NCBI GenBank assembly: GCA_039621445.1
Contig: CP154957.1
Span: forward strand, 8,078,709-8,142,708
DNA: 64,000 nt
Source of the DNA: Euglena gracilis
Lineage: Eukaryota; Euglenida; Euglenophyceae; Euglenales
Reading direction: 5' to 3'
Shown here piece after piece: positions 10,628 to 23,579 of this stretch. The notes under the pieces were generated by a model, which did not search any database, had not been told where the DNA came from, and worked only from the letters and a program-made list of their open reading frames with translations. The stretch's first letter is position 1, and the number at the start of each line of letters is the position of its first letter. A program made the translations under genes and the position numbers.

Positions 10628-12413
10628 AGGTGGTACAATTTGTGATTTATTTTCATTTTTTGTTCAAAATACACAATGCTTTAGATCTCTGATTACAATA
10701 ACAGTGTTTTGCGTGTGTATATGTTTGTGTGTGTTTTACAGAAAACTGAAATTTGAATCAATATTATTTATTCCATCCAAAAGCAGTCTGAAAAAAAAGC
10801 GACGGTTTTGGGATTTTGCTTGCACAAATGCTGTTGTCTCTCAAATCCTCGGTTTCCAGCAGGGGATCTTTTCGGACCACTCACTTCAGTCTCTCCTTTG
10901 CACAACAATGCCCTTCCATTTTTTCTTGGTCCAGCCCCATCCCCACAGTGCCCTCTGCCGTCCTGCTCCGTGCTGCTCTGACGGGCGGATCCCCCCATGC
11001 AGCCAAGGGTATATACGTGGCATGTTTGTACACTCGGAAGGGGCCGGTACATCTGCATGCGCATTGAGACGTTCCAGCACATTGTCTTGAACATAGTGGG
11101 GGCTGTGGTGGTCGCTTGGTTGCTGTTTCCGGTCCGCATTTCGGTATTTTTCTTCTTACTTCTTTTTCCAGAAGACGTTCCAAAAATATGTCTGGAGCAG
11201 GCAATTGCTTAAGCACTGACCGACCCCCCCCCCCCGGGGGGTGGGTGACTGGTTTTTTCAGAGTGACTCACTGGTTTTGGCCCGGACCCCCTCCCCCCCC
11301 CCGGGGGTCGGTAAGCAATTGTATGGTCTGGAGGCTCAAAGCTTGGACCCAAATTTATTACGGCACATTCCATTGGTGGGATTGTCTAGCGGCTGGAGCA
11401 TGCCGCGTCAGAAAATGCCCTGCTTCAAACATTCATATCCTCAGTATTCTTGTTTGGAAGAATTCTGTTGAAGATGATTTTTTTTTTCAGCCCGTCTGTT
11501 GGATTCCTTCCCCGAATTTCTTTCCTGACAAAATTCCGCCCCAACCATTTGTTTTAAGTGTAGTCTGGCATGCTATCCAGTCAAATCCCAAAAGTCGTAT
11601 TAAATTGTAATTTTGAAATTTTGCGAGAGAGGGGTTCAGGGGATGGTGTTAGGATCTCCATTCCATTGTCTGTGTCTGTTTCAGTACGGTCCCGGACAGT
11701 TTTTTTTCCTTCAAAGTTCTTCTTTTTCATCTTCTTCGCTTCGTAAGATTCGCAAGGGTTCGGCATCCCTCAGTTGCATTCCGCTCATGTGCTTTGACTG
11801 CTTCTTATAGGTACCTGGGGGTCTTGACAGAAGCGCGTCGCAGTTTCCACGTGAATTGAACTTCGTTTACCATCGAACTTTTTTTAGTTCCTGTAATTTG
11901 ACACTGTAATTGTAGTTACTGTAGTTTTTTTTTGCATTTTGCTGGGAATCAAAGTTGAATTTCAGAATTTGCACAACAAAAAAATAGAAATCCAAAAATA
12001 CAAACTGCAAAGTGTTCATTAGTTTTCTGTTACCTTCCCCCCCCTTGTCCAACGACCGGGCTTGTCTAACGACCACCCCCCCGGTCAGAGACGATCTTTT
12101 TGTGTACGATGTTGGTTCGGCCAAAATTGCTAAAAGTTGGCTAAAAACAGTCAAAAATAGCCCAAAATGGCCTAAAATGGCCAAAGGATGGCCAAAAGTG
12201 CCCAAAAAGTTGCCAACAATAGCAAAAATAAGGCAAAAATGGCCAAAAGTAACCCAAAAACAGCCTAAAGTTGCCAAAAATGGGCAAATTGGGCCAAAGT
12301 GTGGCCAACAGTTGCCAAAAGTGGCCAAAAGTATCAAAGGTATCAATTTTTTGGTTCTCATTTTTGAGCCCCCATCCCCAAGGGGGTGGATGTGTACACA
12401 AGGGCACACATAT

Positions 12414-13322
12414 GGCACAAAGTGGGGCCCCCATACCCTAGGTATGGGGGGGGTATGGGGGGGGTATGGGGGGGGTATGGGGGGGGTATGGGGGGGGTAT
12501 GGGGGGGGTATGGGGGGGTATGGGGGGGTATGGGGGGGGGTATGGGGGGGGGTAGGGGGGAGGGTTTGGGGTGGTATGGGGGGGTTATGGGGGTGTGGCG
12601 GAAGGGTTTGGAGATTTTGTTGATGATGTTTATGGCCCCTGGAACACGCATAAAGCGCGATTTGGCCAAAAAAAAATCGGTAGACAAGGGGTGAGGTTAT
12701 TTTTTTTGCCGGGGGGGGTCCGGGGGGGGGGCGGGAGCCCCCCCCCGGGCACTCGAACAGTTGCATACGTCCCGCGATTTGACCGCAAAGCGCGATTTGG
12801 CCACAAAAACAGATCGGTAGACAAGGATGAGGTTATTTTTTTGCCGGGGGGGGTCCGGGGGGGGGGCGGGAGGCCCCCCCGGGCACGCGAACAGTTGCAG
12901 GCGTCCCGCGATTTGACCACAAGGCGCGATTTGGCCACAAAACAGATCGGTAGTCAAGGATGAGGTTATTTTTTTGCCGGGGGGGGTCCGGGGGGGGGAG
13001 GGGAGCCCCCCCCGGGCACTCGAACAGTTGCATACGTCCCGCGATTTGGCCAAAAAAGGGTCCAGGAGGCGAAAAAAAAACGCTTGTGGGGAAAGAAATT
13101 TTGGGGGTAAGGGGGGGGTATGGGGGGGGGTATGGGGGGGGTATGGGGGGGGGTATGGGGGGGGGTATGGGGGGGTATGGGGGGAGTATGGGGGGTGGGG
13201 TATGGGGGGGGGATGGGGGGGGATGGGGTGTGGGGTATGGGGGGGGTATGGGGTGTGGGGTATGGGGGGGGTATGGGGGGGGTATGGGGTATGGGGGGGG
13301 TATGGGGGCCCCACTTTGTGCC
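12414..13322. mobile_element. Composite inverted-repeat element with TATGGGGGGG arrays and an internal tandem
   Basis: Opens GGCACAAAGTGGGGCCCCCA and closes with its reverse complement. Inside each end is an array of GGGGGGGTAT-like units (about 12440-12590 and 13105-13310). Between them about three tandem copies of a unit of about 125 bases carry 'gaacagttgca', 'cgtcccgcgatttg' and C/G hairpins. Fragments of the same end occur at 14490-14520 and 24568. Confidence 0.75.
12640..13060. repeat. Tandem repeat of about 125 bases, three copies
   Basis: Repeated landmarks: GAGGTTATTTTTTTGCCGGG, AGCCCCCCCCGGGCAC and CGCGATTTGGCCA, spaced by about 125 bases at 12690, 12830 and 12960. Confidence 0.8.
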
Positions 13323-13604
13323 ATGACTCCAAGGGCAGCATTTAAGCAGGGGGGACTGCCAGCAGTCTTTTTCAATGGACCCTCCTCATTCTTCCCTCTC
13401 ATCGATGGGCTTATTTGGACGAAGGGTGGCTGGACGGAAACATATTTGTTTTGCTCTCGGAGGAGCCGAAATGGGCCAAAAAATGGGCCGGAGTGCATTG
13501 GAATAGGGGGGCAAATCGATATGTTGCTCGATTAGCAAAATTTTCGGTATTTTTCTAATTTTTTTGGCACCCAATTGGACCCAAAGTCGGGCCCAGGTTC
13601 AAGA

Positions 13605-13866
13605 ACAGCAACAACAACAACAACAGCAGCAGCAGCAGCAGCAGCAGCAGGAAGAACACCACCACCACCACCACCACCACCACCACCACCACCACCACCA
13701 CCACCACCACCACCACCACCACCACCACCACCACCACCACCACCACCACCACCACCACCACCACCACCACCACCACCACCACCACCACCACCACCACCAC
13801 CACCACCACCACCACCACCACCACCACCACCACCACCACCACCACCACCACCACCACCACCACCAC
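13605..13866. repeat. CAA/CAG tract followed by about 70 CAC units
   Basis: Mixed CAA/CAG triplets to about 13650, a GAAGAA interruption, then an almost perfect CAC run to 13866. In one plus frame it would encode Gln then His, in others Thr or Pro. No frame is supported by flanking conserved sequence. Confidence 0.95.
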
Positions 13867-13869
13867 AAA

Positions 13870-15023
13870 TCCTGAGAAGCCAATGCCAGCAGCGCCGGGC
13901 CCTGTTTCCGGCCCCGGAAGGGCACCACTTCAGCCGCTGTCCGCCGCAGGGAGTGCAGCCCCCGCACTGCACTGCCTCCCTCCCTGTGCCACAGCGCTGC
14001 CTCCTGCCCCCCTGCCCCCCCCCCCCAACCAGAGGACCCCAGCGGCGAGGGGCGCTGGGGCACCCCTGCCCCCGCAGGTTGCACTCTGAGAGAAGGCCGT
14101 GACCCGGGTAGGCTGAGCTTGAAGGCTTGGCTGACGGGAGGCACCGGCCGGGCCAGGCATCCAAAGGTTCCTGGTCCTCGGCCGGGGAGAGATGGTGTAA
14201 CGTGGAGCCCTCACCCTCCCACCCCCCCCATACCTCCCCCAACTGTCACCCCACATTTCGACGTCATAGGATACCAATTTTTTTGGCACACAAATCACTT
14301 TTGCTGGCGCACAAAAGGGCTTTTGAGCCTGCCTTGCGCAGAGAAGGATGACGTTTTTTTTATTCTGGGGGCCTGGGCCCCCCGGACGAGCCTGAAGGAA
14401 GTAAGTCAAAAAACGATGCCTGTCACCCCACACATACCCCCCACATCACCCCCCACTGTCAGCCCCATCCCCCCCCACAGTACCCCACACTTAAGTGTGG
14501 GGGCTCCACTTTATGCCATACGTACGGCCTCGGCGCTCTGGAGTCCTGAAAAGGTGCCGGAAGCACTGGAAACCGGGAAAGGGTCGTTTTTTTGTTGTTT
14601 TTTTTGGCTGATTTCCGGGCCCGCACGGGACTGGGGGGCTGACCCTGCCTGTCAAGGCACTCCAAACCCCCATTCCTCCCGGGGTTGGCTGAATTCAGCC
14701 TCGCCCTGTGTGGAGGTCCATCACAGCTGAAGAACAGCCAATGCGAAGCCGTTGGCAGGGCTTGGTGGGTTTTTTTCTTCTAACCAAGGACCGCCATTTG
14801 TTCACCGTCCTTGGAGCTGAGGGCCAGCCAATTGCTGGGTGTGAACACGGTCGAGAATTGAATCAGAAGTCAAAAAAACACATTATTTTTGAATAGATGG
14901 GGGGTGTCGACCTGTTTTTTCCTGATGGTCGATGGTCCTGGCTGCTTTTTTCAACTGAGAATCACCCCCTCCTGGAGGAGGGGTGGGTGGGTCCGGTGCT
15001 GGACCCACCCATTGGATACCTGG
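13870..15023. other. Unassigned GC-rich then repeat-rich stretch
   Basis: 13880-14170 is GC-rich and open in two plus frames (Pro/Ala-rich) and could be exon, but nothing recognisable is encoded. 14220-14700 holds debris of the GGCACAAAGTGGGG and CAGGCTG element families. Confidence 0.4.
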
Positions 15024-15031
15024 GCCAGAGG

Positions 15032-15302
15032 CAGGGGTTTTTTTAAGTCGTGGACCCCCCAGGGGGGAGGGGGGGATAGGGTGGATGGGTCTGGCCGAGC
15101 CCCCCCCCCCCCCCGGGGGTCCCCATAGGGGTGGGATATACTTTTTGGTGCCTTTGGCGCCGAAAAGTTTTAGAAAAATGTGCTATTTTTGGCTTTTTGC
15201 GTTATTTTTGACCATTTTCGGGGAACAGTGGGTGGGTCCCCCTGGTGGGGGTTGGTGGGTGGGGGGACCCCCCCTCCCCCCGGTCTTCAAAAAAAACCCC
15301 TG
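15032..15302. mobile_element. 271-base TIR element with perfect 8-base target duplication (CAGGGG family)
   Basis: Starts CAGGGGTTTTTTTAAGTC and ends with its near reverse complement, GTCTTC, eight A, then CCCCTG. Flanked by GCCAGAGG at 15024-15031 and 15303-15310. CAGGGG ends and 8-base duplications are typical of hAT elements. Contains a GGTGCCTTTGGCGCC hairpin. Confidence 0.88.
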
Positions 15303-15595
15303 GCCAGAGGCCCTTGTGTGGGCATCGGCATGCGCCGTTTAAAAAGCCGCCGGAAGGAAACCGTTCCCCCCCCCCCCCGGCCTCCCCGGGGCGCGCCGCA
15401 GTCCCCTTCCGGACCCGGACCGTCTCGCAGGCCCTCCCGGTCACTCCGCCGTGGTCATTCGCCGGGCGCTGGCCCGTCAGGGATTTGGTGTGGTTTGCTA
15501 CCACCCCTCCCCTGGGCGGAGGTCTCCTTGCTGGGTCCCAAACCTTCTGGAGTTCAAATCATCAGTGTTGTGCATGTGTGTGAGTGTGCGTGTGC

Positions 15596-15802
<207 letters not shown>

Positions 15803-15819
15803 TCTGTGCACCACCCACC

Positions 15820-16290
15820 ACACCCAATTTCACCAATTTTGGGGAAACGGGGATTTTGGCTGGTAAAGTTTTGATTTTTTTTTGGAGAAAGAACCAAAAA
15901 AAGATGATTTTTTTTGATGGAAACCCAACCTTTTCACAAAAAAACTCAAAAATTTCAGGTTTAGATATTGGCAGTTTTTTGGAGGGGGGTTGGAAAAAAA
16001 CGCTCAAAAAAATGGGACCAAATTTTGGTACAATCAAATTTTACTGATATTTTTTCTCCTGGAATTTTTTTTTGGATTTTCAATGGCATTTTTTTTTTGC
16101 TTCAAAAAACTCTCACAGTCAAATTTTTGAGAATCTGTTTTGGAAATTTGGAAGGTGTGAAAAAATGGAGATTGGGGGGGTTTTGGTGGGACCCCCTATA
16201 CCGGTCCCAAAATGGGTCCAAAATACACCCGGCGCCGAAGGTGCCGGGAAAATTTTTTAGGGTCCAAAATTGGTGCTCCCGGAAATACGG
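15820..16290. repeat. AT-rich dispersed repeat, reverse copy of segments in 35640-36400
   Basis: Carries 'tttggaaccaaattttggtac'-like blocks, 'caaattttactgatattttt' and 'ttttcaatggcattttttt' in inverse orientation to both tandem copies inside the 35160-36450 element, then a GGCGCC-type hairpin at 16229. Confidence 0.65.
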
Positions 16291-16299
16291 GAAGAGGTG

Positions 16300-18392
16300 G
16301 GGGGGTAGTCGACCCCCCCCCCCCCACCCACCATGCAGGGGGTGGGGGGGGGTCGACCCCCCACCACCCCGGCTGGCAGTGAGTGCAATGGCATTTGAAC
16401 GGTATTGCTCGTTGCCATGGGGCGATCGTGGGGACCTCCGGAGGTTCAACCTCGAACTCTAGTGCACCACTTAGGCGAAGCCACGCAGAGCTCCACTGAC
16501 TTGACTGAGAGATCGCTGCTGCTTGAGACACTGCTGCCTTCTGCTTCTGCCGGGGAGGACGTCTTCATAGCCAGCTCTATTGGTTAGATCAGGCCATTCT
16601 TGTGGATTTTCATTGTTGTGGGATTAGAATTTTTGTTTGTTAGGAGCTCCCCTGGGATGTACACTTTCTGCTGGAAACTGGAGACGAATTTTTTGGCTCA
16701 GCCGGGGGATACTTTCTTTTGCACTTTGCTTAAGTTTTTCATTTGGATTTTGCAATACCTTTCCATTTTGAATTAAAAAAGCATTTGATTGACCAAAAAT
16801 GCAAAAATGAAAAAATGACACAAAATTTTTGGTCTTGGGGGAAAATCAGGGCTAAAACAAGGAATATAAAAAAAAATCCAGCAAAAAAGCCAGTTTTCCC
16901 CGGCAAATTTCACACACAACTTTCCAGCAAAAATCCCTGGAAAAAAAAATCGGAGAAAACACAAGAAAATCGCAAAAAAAATGCTAAGATAAAAAATAAA
17001 CGCAAAAATACTCAAAAACATATTTGCACTACTGCTTTGAGGGGGGGGCAAAAGTGAAGTCTGGCATTCTCGGGCCACCGCTTTCAAAAAAATTTGCTTT
17101 GGATTTAAAATTCGACCCCATTTGACGTCGGGACAGGCCTTCAGCCCAGAAGGACAGTTTCCTGGAGGGGGGAGGTCAGGAACCCTACCCCAAGGCAAGG
17201 ACAGTTCTCACCGTTTTTCTTGTCGATGTTTAGCTGGTGGCCTGAACTTTTTTCCATCCAGGGCACTTTTTGAATTGGAATCAGGTTAAACACAGCAACG
17301 TCGATTCAGTTACAACTGTGTGACCCCACCCCAGGGTTCAATATAAGGAGGGTGTTCGGGGTTTAGGTGGGGGGTGTCCACACTGCCCCCCCCCTCCTTG
17401 GGGGTCCAGACGGACCTGGTGTGAGGTACCCGGGACCCCCCGCAATTTTTTTTCTTCCGGTGCCCAGAAATTTTTGCATTTTCAAGATCTTTTTTCCTAA
17501 AAAGTGCCCAAAATGGGACCCTTGGCTTGACCCCCACCCCCCCCTTATTGGACCGTGTGGGACGTCCAGAACACCCCCACCTGCCCTTATATCGAAGCCT
17601 GCCCCCCCCCCCCGGTGGGTGGGTGGGGGGGTTTTCGAGAGTGGGTGGGTGGGTTGGGGTTGCTGAACCCCCCCTGGGGAGGTGCGGTACACCAGGGAAA
17701 TTTTTTCAACGTTTTTTAGATAATTTTGGCTGGATTTTGGGTGGGCAGGTGGATGGTTGGTGGGTTTTCAAAAAAGTGGGTGGGTGGGTTTGGGCCTGGG
17801 AAAAAGTGCCCACCCCCCAGAGGATGACCAAGTGAATCTATTCCCAGGAATTTGGTATTTGACTCTAATTTTTTTCTGGATTGTATGCCGCAGTCGTGTG
17901 TTATTGGGTTAAAAGTGCTTCCCCTTAGTGACACATTTTGCTCTTGACCCCTGCCAGGCACGCGGTGAAATTTACGAATCATCAAAGGGCTGGTTTTCGG
18001 ATTGCCCAAGTCCAGTCACAGCCATGTTGGTGCCGTGCTGTGTTGTGTTCTCTTCTCCCCGGAAGCCGCTGTCCCCGCCCACTGTTCATCGCCGTGCCGC
18101 AGGGGTCCGGGCCATTCGGGCCGCACACAGAGCACAGATGGCTGCCTGTGGGCATCGGAGCCGGTGCTGGTCGCTGGTGGTGTAGTGCTGGTGGTGTAGT
18201 AGGCTTTCTCAAATACTGCCCCCTCAGAGTCGGGCCAAACATTCATTTGCTATGGTTTTGTGTGAATTGTGTGCCCTCCAAGCTGTTTTGCACCTGTGGG
18301 CACCAAGACAAATTCTGCAATGTGCCTGTTTCTATGCTAAAGTGAATGCCTGGATGGTCAGTACTGCTTTTTTCTCCAGGTTGACTGAGCAG

Positions 18393-18424
<32 letters not shown>

Positions 18425-19559
18425 ACCCCCCCCCCCCGCGGTTCAGTGGATCGGCCAAAAGTGGTTATCCACCATCGAAATCCCTGAGAATTTCAGATTG
18501 ATAATTTCATAATCAGATACCGTTGATCCAGGACGATTTTTATTCCCTGGGTGACTTTTTCTTTTCCTTTTTCTGACCTTTTTCGAAAATTGATGTTGAC
18601 CCCCGTTAGTCGGTAGCGTAGGGCGAGCCACTCCTAGTTTCTGATTGTGAGGACCGTGATCCTTCAAGCTGGAAAGGTGTGGGACCTTTTCTATCGTTGA
18701 AGTTCCAAACTAAGACTTGAAGGGGAAGCAATGAAAATAATTGAAACGTTTCGGCCAGGTCGACACCAGGAAAAAATTCATGCAATTAGCATACTTGGAA
18801 CCTCAAAACTAGTTTCTAATTTTACTTTTCGACGTGACCTGCACAAGCTCTGCATTATTTTCCGTCCCAGCAGTGACAGTGGCATCCTTCAGGTCACTCG
18901 AGGTTGTTTGCAGCACGTGTGGTGCATTCGGCTGTTTGAAATGGCGCTGCTAGACTGGTCCGTCCTGACCCGGGCACAGTATACCATGTTGGACATCTGA
19001 ATGCGAGTCAATCATTCTGTACAAGCTCCTTTTTAACTCGGCAGACCCGCGCGGGGAGAGGGTGCTCCGTGGCCAGCCACCCCCTCCCGGATCCCCAGGC
19101 TGGAGGCCTGGGTATGGGTTTCGGCGTGAATCTCCAGAATTTTTTTTGGGATTATACCCCCACCCACCCACCTGGGGGGGGGGTTCCATATGCCACTGGA
19201 TGGGGGTTCCACGCCACGGCACACCGTGCACGCCATGCGTCTTTCAGTCCCGACTTTTTCGAAACAAATTGAAAAATCAATGCAGAACTCCCCCAAAAAG
19301 CAAGAATAATCGACAGTCAGATTTCATCGAAGGATGCACGGTGTGCAACGTTTGCACGGCATGCACGGTCATCCCCTTTAAGTCCAGGGGGAGGTATTAA
19401 TTTGAAGCCTGATTCTTTGTGTCCCTCATTGGTATATCTTCATTATTTGAATTCTCTTGGTATTGTGCATTTTCTCGGAAGTTTTTTTTTTTTGCTGGTC
19501 TTGTGGTGATGTGCAAAGTCAGGAATGAGGACGTCGAAGCGTCAGCAAACTGCACTGAT
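16300..19559. other. Repeat-rich stretch without recognised gene
   Basis: Contains AT-rich repeats, a GGGTGGGT element (17590-17820), a dispersed repeat (17266-17385), a C-run of about 40 (18393-18437) and short open frames at 16440-16587 and 18020-18190 with no identifiable product. Confidence 0.4.
17266..17385. repeat. Dispersed repeat, inverted copy of 29585-29706
   Basis: Shares 'gaattggaatcaggttaaac', 'cagttacaactgtgtgaccc' and 'gtttaggtggggggtgtc' in reverse complement with 29585-29706. Confidence 0.75.
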
Positions 19560-20198
19560 CAATCACATATAGTAAAAATGGCTGAAAATGGCCGAAAATG
19601 GCCGAAAATGGCCGAAAAATGAAAGCATTTGTTGCAAGAATTTTTTCCGCTTTTTTTAAATTTATACCGGGCAGTGAAACACTTCCACCGGGCAGTGAAA
19701 CACTTCAACCGGGAAGTGACACACTTCCACCGGGCAGTGCTTGCCTGACAGTTTCTTTTTCCCTAAGGGGCTATTTCCAGTGCGACTGGTTCTTGTCTCT
19801 GTGCAGCCTCTTATGCCTGGCCCTGGAACACAGGCTGCTCAAAGGACCACCTCCGAATGGCTGAAGGTTTTGATGACATTTCAGAAAATTGTGGTACAAC
19901 TAGCAAAGTATGTGAAGCGTCATTTTCTCTGTTATAATTGTGATTCCTTTACTAGGTTTATTGTATTGTGCGCAAAGTGGATGGGAGCTAAAAGTGCCAC
20001 CATCAAACAACATTGCTTTGGGTATCAAGTTCAAGCACCTATAGTGATGCCGGGCGATGCTGGGCGATGCTGAGCGATGCTGGGTGATGCTGTATTTTTG
20101 GAGAGTCATCTTTCGTCTTTGGGCTTTTGTGGTCATTTTTGGGGCATTTGTGGCCATTTTGGCTAGGTTTGGAGCCAATGGGTGCAGAACCAGACAAG

Positions 20199-20562
20199 AT
20201 GCAGCTACTGGATGCAGATACTGGACAAGATCCAGTGGTTGCTGATATTGGACAGATGCAATGGATGCAGGTACTGGACAAGGTGCAGATACTGGACAAG
20301 GTGCAGATGCTGGACAAGATGCAATTAATGCAGATATTGGACAAGATGCAGATGCTGGGCAAGATGAAGTGGATGCAGATACTGGATAAGTTGCAGATAC
20401 TGGACAAAGATGCAATTAATGCAGATACTGGACAAGATGCAGATGCTGGACAAGATGCAATTAATGCAGATGCTGGACAACATGCAATTAATGCAGATGC
20501 TGGACAAGATGCAGATGCTGGACAAGATGCAGATGCTGGACAAGATGCCACTGAATTGGATT
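20199..20562. repeat. 18-base minisatellite
   Basis: About twenty imperfect copies of ATGCAGATGCTGGACAAG. A short version recurs at 28655-28720 inside the related element. Confidence 0.9.
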
Positions 20563-20666
20563 GCCAGCCTTAAATGTCACAATGGCCAACTTGCCCAATC
20601 TGCTTTCAACTGGGTGAGCGCATTTGATGTCAACACATTTCAACATTACGGGCCGATCACGTGTTT

Positions 20667-20780
20667 GCTTGCGTTTGTTCTGCCGCTCAAGCTGAGCGCA
20701 CTTTCTCCCAACTTCGCTACATGCAGACAGATGATCGTCTCAACATGACGGATGAAAATTTCCATCAAAGGTCTTCTTGA
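20667..20780 (+). pseudogene. hAT transposase C-terminal dimerisation fragment
   Basis: Reads ACVCSAAQAERTFSQLRYMQ then TDDRLNMTDENFHQ and stops at 20778-20780. The S-A-x-x-ER-x-FS-x-L pattern, followed after a basic/polar stretch by R/D-L-N-M, is the hallmark of the hAT family dimerisation region. The upstream piece that would be expected (FNWVSAFDVNTFQHYG) lies in another frame, so the gene is broken. Found inside a CAAGCACC-family element, it supports the hAT assignment. Confidence 0.65.
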
Positions 20781-23579
20781 AGTCATGGATTTGTGCCATT
20801 TAGAGTTTTCATGATGTCAATTATTTGTGAAAGTTTCAAATAAAAATTCCTGCTGTGTCATTCGGCAATGTTCTCTTCATTCCGATGGAATTCAACTTCC
20901 CACAACATTTATTTTTATTTCTTTTGAAGACTTTGTGGTTGTCGTTCGAAATAGAAACCCCCCCAAGTTTCTTTGGTGGATTCCGGTTGGAGTTGATCAA
21001 ATGTCAGGAAAAAGAAGCCTATTCCCAAAACCTTGCATTTGCACATTGCAACAAAAAACTCTTTGACCTCTTTAATCCCTGAGCACCCATTCCAAACGGA
21101 TATCCTTGGATGTGTTTGCTTGATGTGTTGCTCACAATTACTTTCACATTGCATGAATCCATTGTTGGTATGAAAGTATTTGAAGGTAATTTTACCCCAC
21201 ACCTATCTAGCCTATAGGAAAAAATGGCCAAAAATGGCCGAGAATGGCCGAAAATGGCCGAGAATGGCCGAAAATGGCCGAGAATGGCCGAAAATGGCAA
21301 CAATGGGGGTCAATTATCGGTGCTTGCTGATCATTTTGTCCTGCTGCTCCGCATAAGCAAACGCCGGGCCAGCGTTTGCGGTTCGCCCCTGCCCAACCGG
21401 CGTTGTGCCCCCCCTCTGTCTGCCTGCTAGCCCCCCCCCTCCCTCCCCCGCCGTATCCCTGCCATGAGTCTCCACCACCCCAGCCATTCCTTTAGCGGGT
21501 TGGATCCGCAGTACCGGTCAGGCTGAATTTCGCAGCGAGGTCCCCAACCCACCCCAATCCGACTGAGGTGGGGCGAAGGCCCTCTCGTCCGCGTTGAGGC
21601 CTGCGGACCCCCATCCCAACCTGCCCTACTGAAGTGCCTGCCATTTTGGGTGGCAAAGGGCTGTCTGGCAATCCTCGAACCATGGGTGGTGGGTGGGGGG
21701 CAGGGTATCGAGTGAACGGCGGTTTTGCGGAGGGGGGGGAGGGGGTCAGACCCTCCCCAGGGGGGGAGGGGGACCAGACCCCCCCTTCTCCCCACCTTTG
21801 GACTGAGGGTGGGGGAGTCCGGGACTCCGGGAACCCAATTTTTTTTTTCTGGCACTTTGCACTAGGGAAGATAAAAAATTTTGGTGTATGTTTTGCTCGT
21901 TTTTTTTTCCCCAAAAAGTGCGCAAACACGCGTTTTTTGCTCGTTTTTCAAGCCCCCCCAAATTTTTCCTGGCTCTTCACGCCGGAAAAAAAATTGCATT
22001 GGGGGAGGAGGGTTCTGACCCCCACTCCAAGGGGTCCAGACACCTACTGTCGGGTGGACACCCCCCACCAGGCCTTCTTGTCAGCGCTGCAGGTGCCCTG
22101 TGGCACTCTGAGCCCTCCCCCCCCCCCCGACCCTCGTTGGGGTTGGCGAACCGTGGCCTGGGGCTGGTCCTACCCGCGACATCCGCCCGTCTCTAACTCC
22201 TGCTCCAGCCTGTGACCCCACTGCTTCGCCCAGACCGTCTGTCAGTCCCCGGCTGGGCCCGCCGTTGCCATCAGGTAGTACTTGCCAGCCGTGACCCCCC
22301 TCCCCAATTACTCCAATCTCAGTCCAGTGGTCCCCCCAATCAGGGCATCCTTTTTTTTTTTGAGGTTTCGGCACATTTTGGCTTCAAACAAATGTTTCCC
22401 AAACCAAACCCCTCGCCCAATCAAGACGTTTCGGCACTCATCCCCCCATCACAGCTGGTTGGTGATCTCTGACGAAATTCCTGGCGGCATTTGATTGCTT
22501 TCTTAAGGACCGCCTCCCACCCTCTGGGCCAAAGGGCCGACCAAGGTCCGGTCCGGGACTCGAATGTGGTCCAAAAATCTCCAGTTGAAACTCGAGTTTT
22601 TTGATGCTTTGGCCGGTCTAAAGATCTAAAGATGCCAGAAATCGATTTCTCCCCCTGCTTTCGACCTATTTTCACCTAAAAAATGTCGCATTTTTGTCCA
22701 TTTTTTTGCTGTATATTTTTAGTTGAATGTGGAACAACAGAGTTTTTTCCCCCTTGACCGCCCTGGAGATATGGAGGGGTAATGGAATTTGATTTTTGAA
22801 GGGAGGTAATGAGAACCTCGCTGTCGAAACACGGAAAACGTTCCCAGCGTCTATGTTCACACACGACATTTTAAGTTCCTCCTTTTTGGAGACCGTGCCC
22901 TCCATGTTCTACCCCACAGCCTCGGACTGCTGCCGCTTGCCATTTACCCAAACGAGCGCGGCCCATTGTTCACCATGGGAGAAACCCTCGGTCGCCATGG
23001 AAGCCCTCAGTATTGTACCTGATGAAGGATCTCCAAATATGAAGGATCTCCAAATATATCTGATTTGGAACACAAAACCGTCACATGCTCACATTGATGC
23101 ACATCAAGGAGGCTTTGCAAGTTGATGCAAGAGCCATGCTCAACCAGTATCGTTAGCAAATGGTTCGATGCCAAAATCTTTGACGGGGAGAGAACCTTTT
23201 GTGAGGAATGCAGCCTGCACGATTTGTGAAAAATGAAGCCTGCACAAAGAGCTAAATTGTACGTCACCCCAAAAGGGAATAATTTTTTTGCGTTTCATAT
23301 TTTGTCTCATTGGGGGAAATTGGTGATGGACTTTTTGATGGTCGCTAGCGACCAGTTGCTGGTGACTGTTGGTGATGGCCTACCGACCATTGGTGGCCGG
23401 GCCAACTAGTTGTTCCCACCACCAATAATAACTAAAACATTTTTAAGCCCCCCCCCAATTTCATTCAAATATAAAGGAAAATGACTCGAAACCTGCCCGA
23501 ATGCCTTCAAAAACTTCCATTGGGGTCAATTTGCAAAATTTTTGGGTAATAACCTCTTATTTGGGCTGCATTGTCGAAG

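Larger units (their letters stand above)
19560..21326. mobile_element. Degenerate hAT-like element, about 1.77 kb (CAAGCACC family)
   Basis: Left end CAATCACATATAG and right end GGTGCTTG match the ends of 27863-29462. Flanks CTGATCAA (19555-19562) and CTGATCAT (21327-21334) suggest an 8-base target copy if the outermost three bases of the left end are lost. The interior shares several blocks with 27863-29462 (for example 'tttccagtgcgactg', 'gcctcttatgcctggc', 'tttgatgacatttcag'), carries AAAATGGCCG arrays near both ends, an 18-base tandem and a transposase fragment. Confidence 0.7.

Noticed and set aside
13335-13510. Possible hemopexin-like exon (AAFKQGGLPAVFFNG)
   Set aside because: Only a loose match to one repeat, with no splice-linked neighbours.
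13532-14242. Long open frames over the CAC tract (poly-Gly, poly-Trp, poly-His)
   Set aside because: They exist only because a trinucleotide repeat lacks stops in every frame; the flanks show no conserved coding.
20199-20562. Tandem 18-base repeat considered as a CRISPR array or repeat protein
   Set aside because: No unique spacers between units, eukaryotic context, and it lies inside a mobile element.
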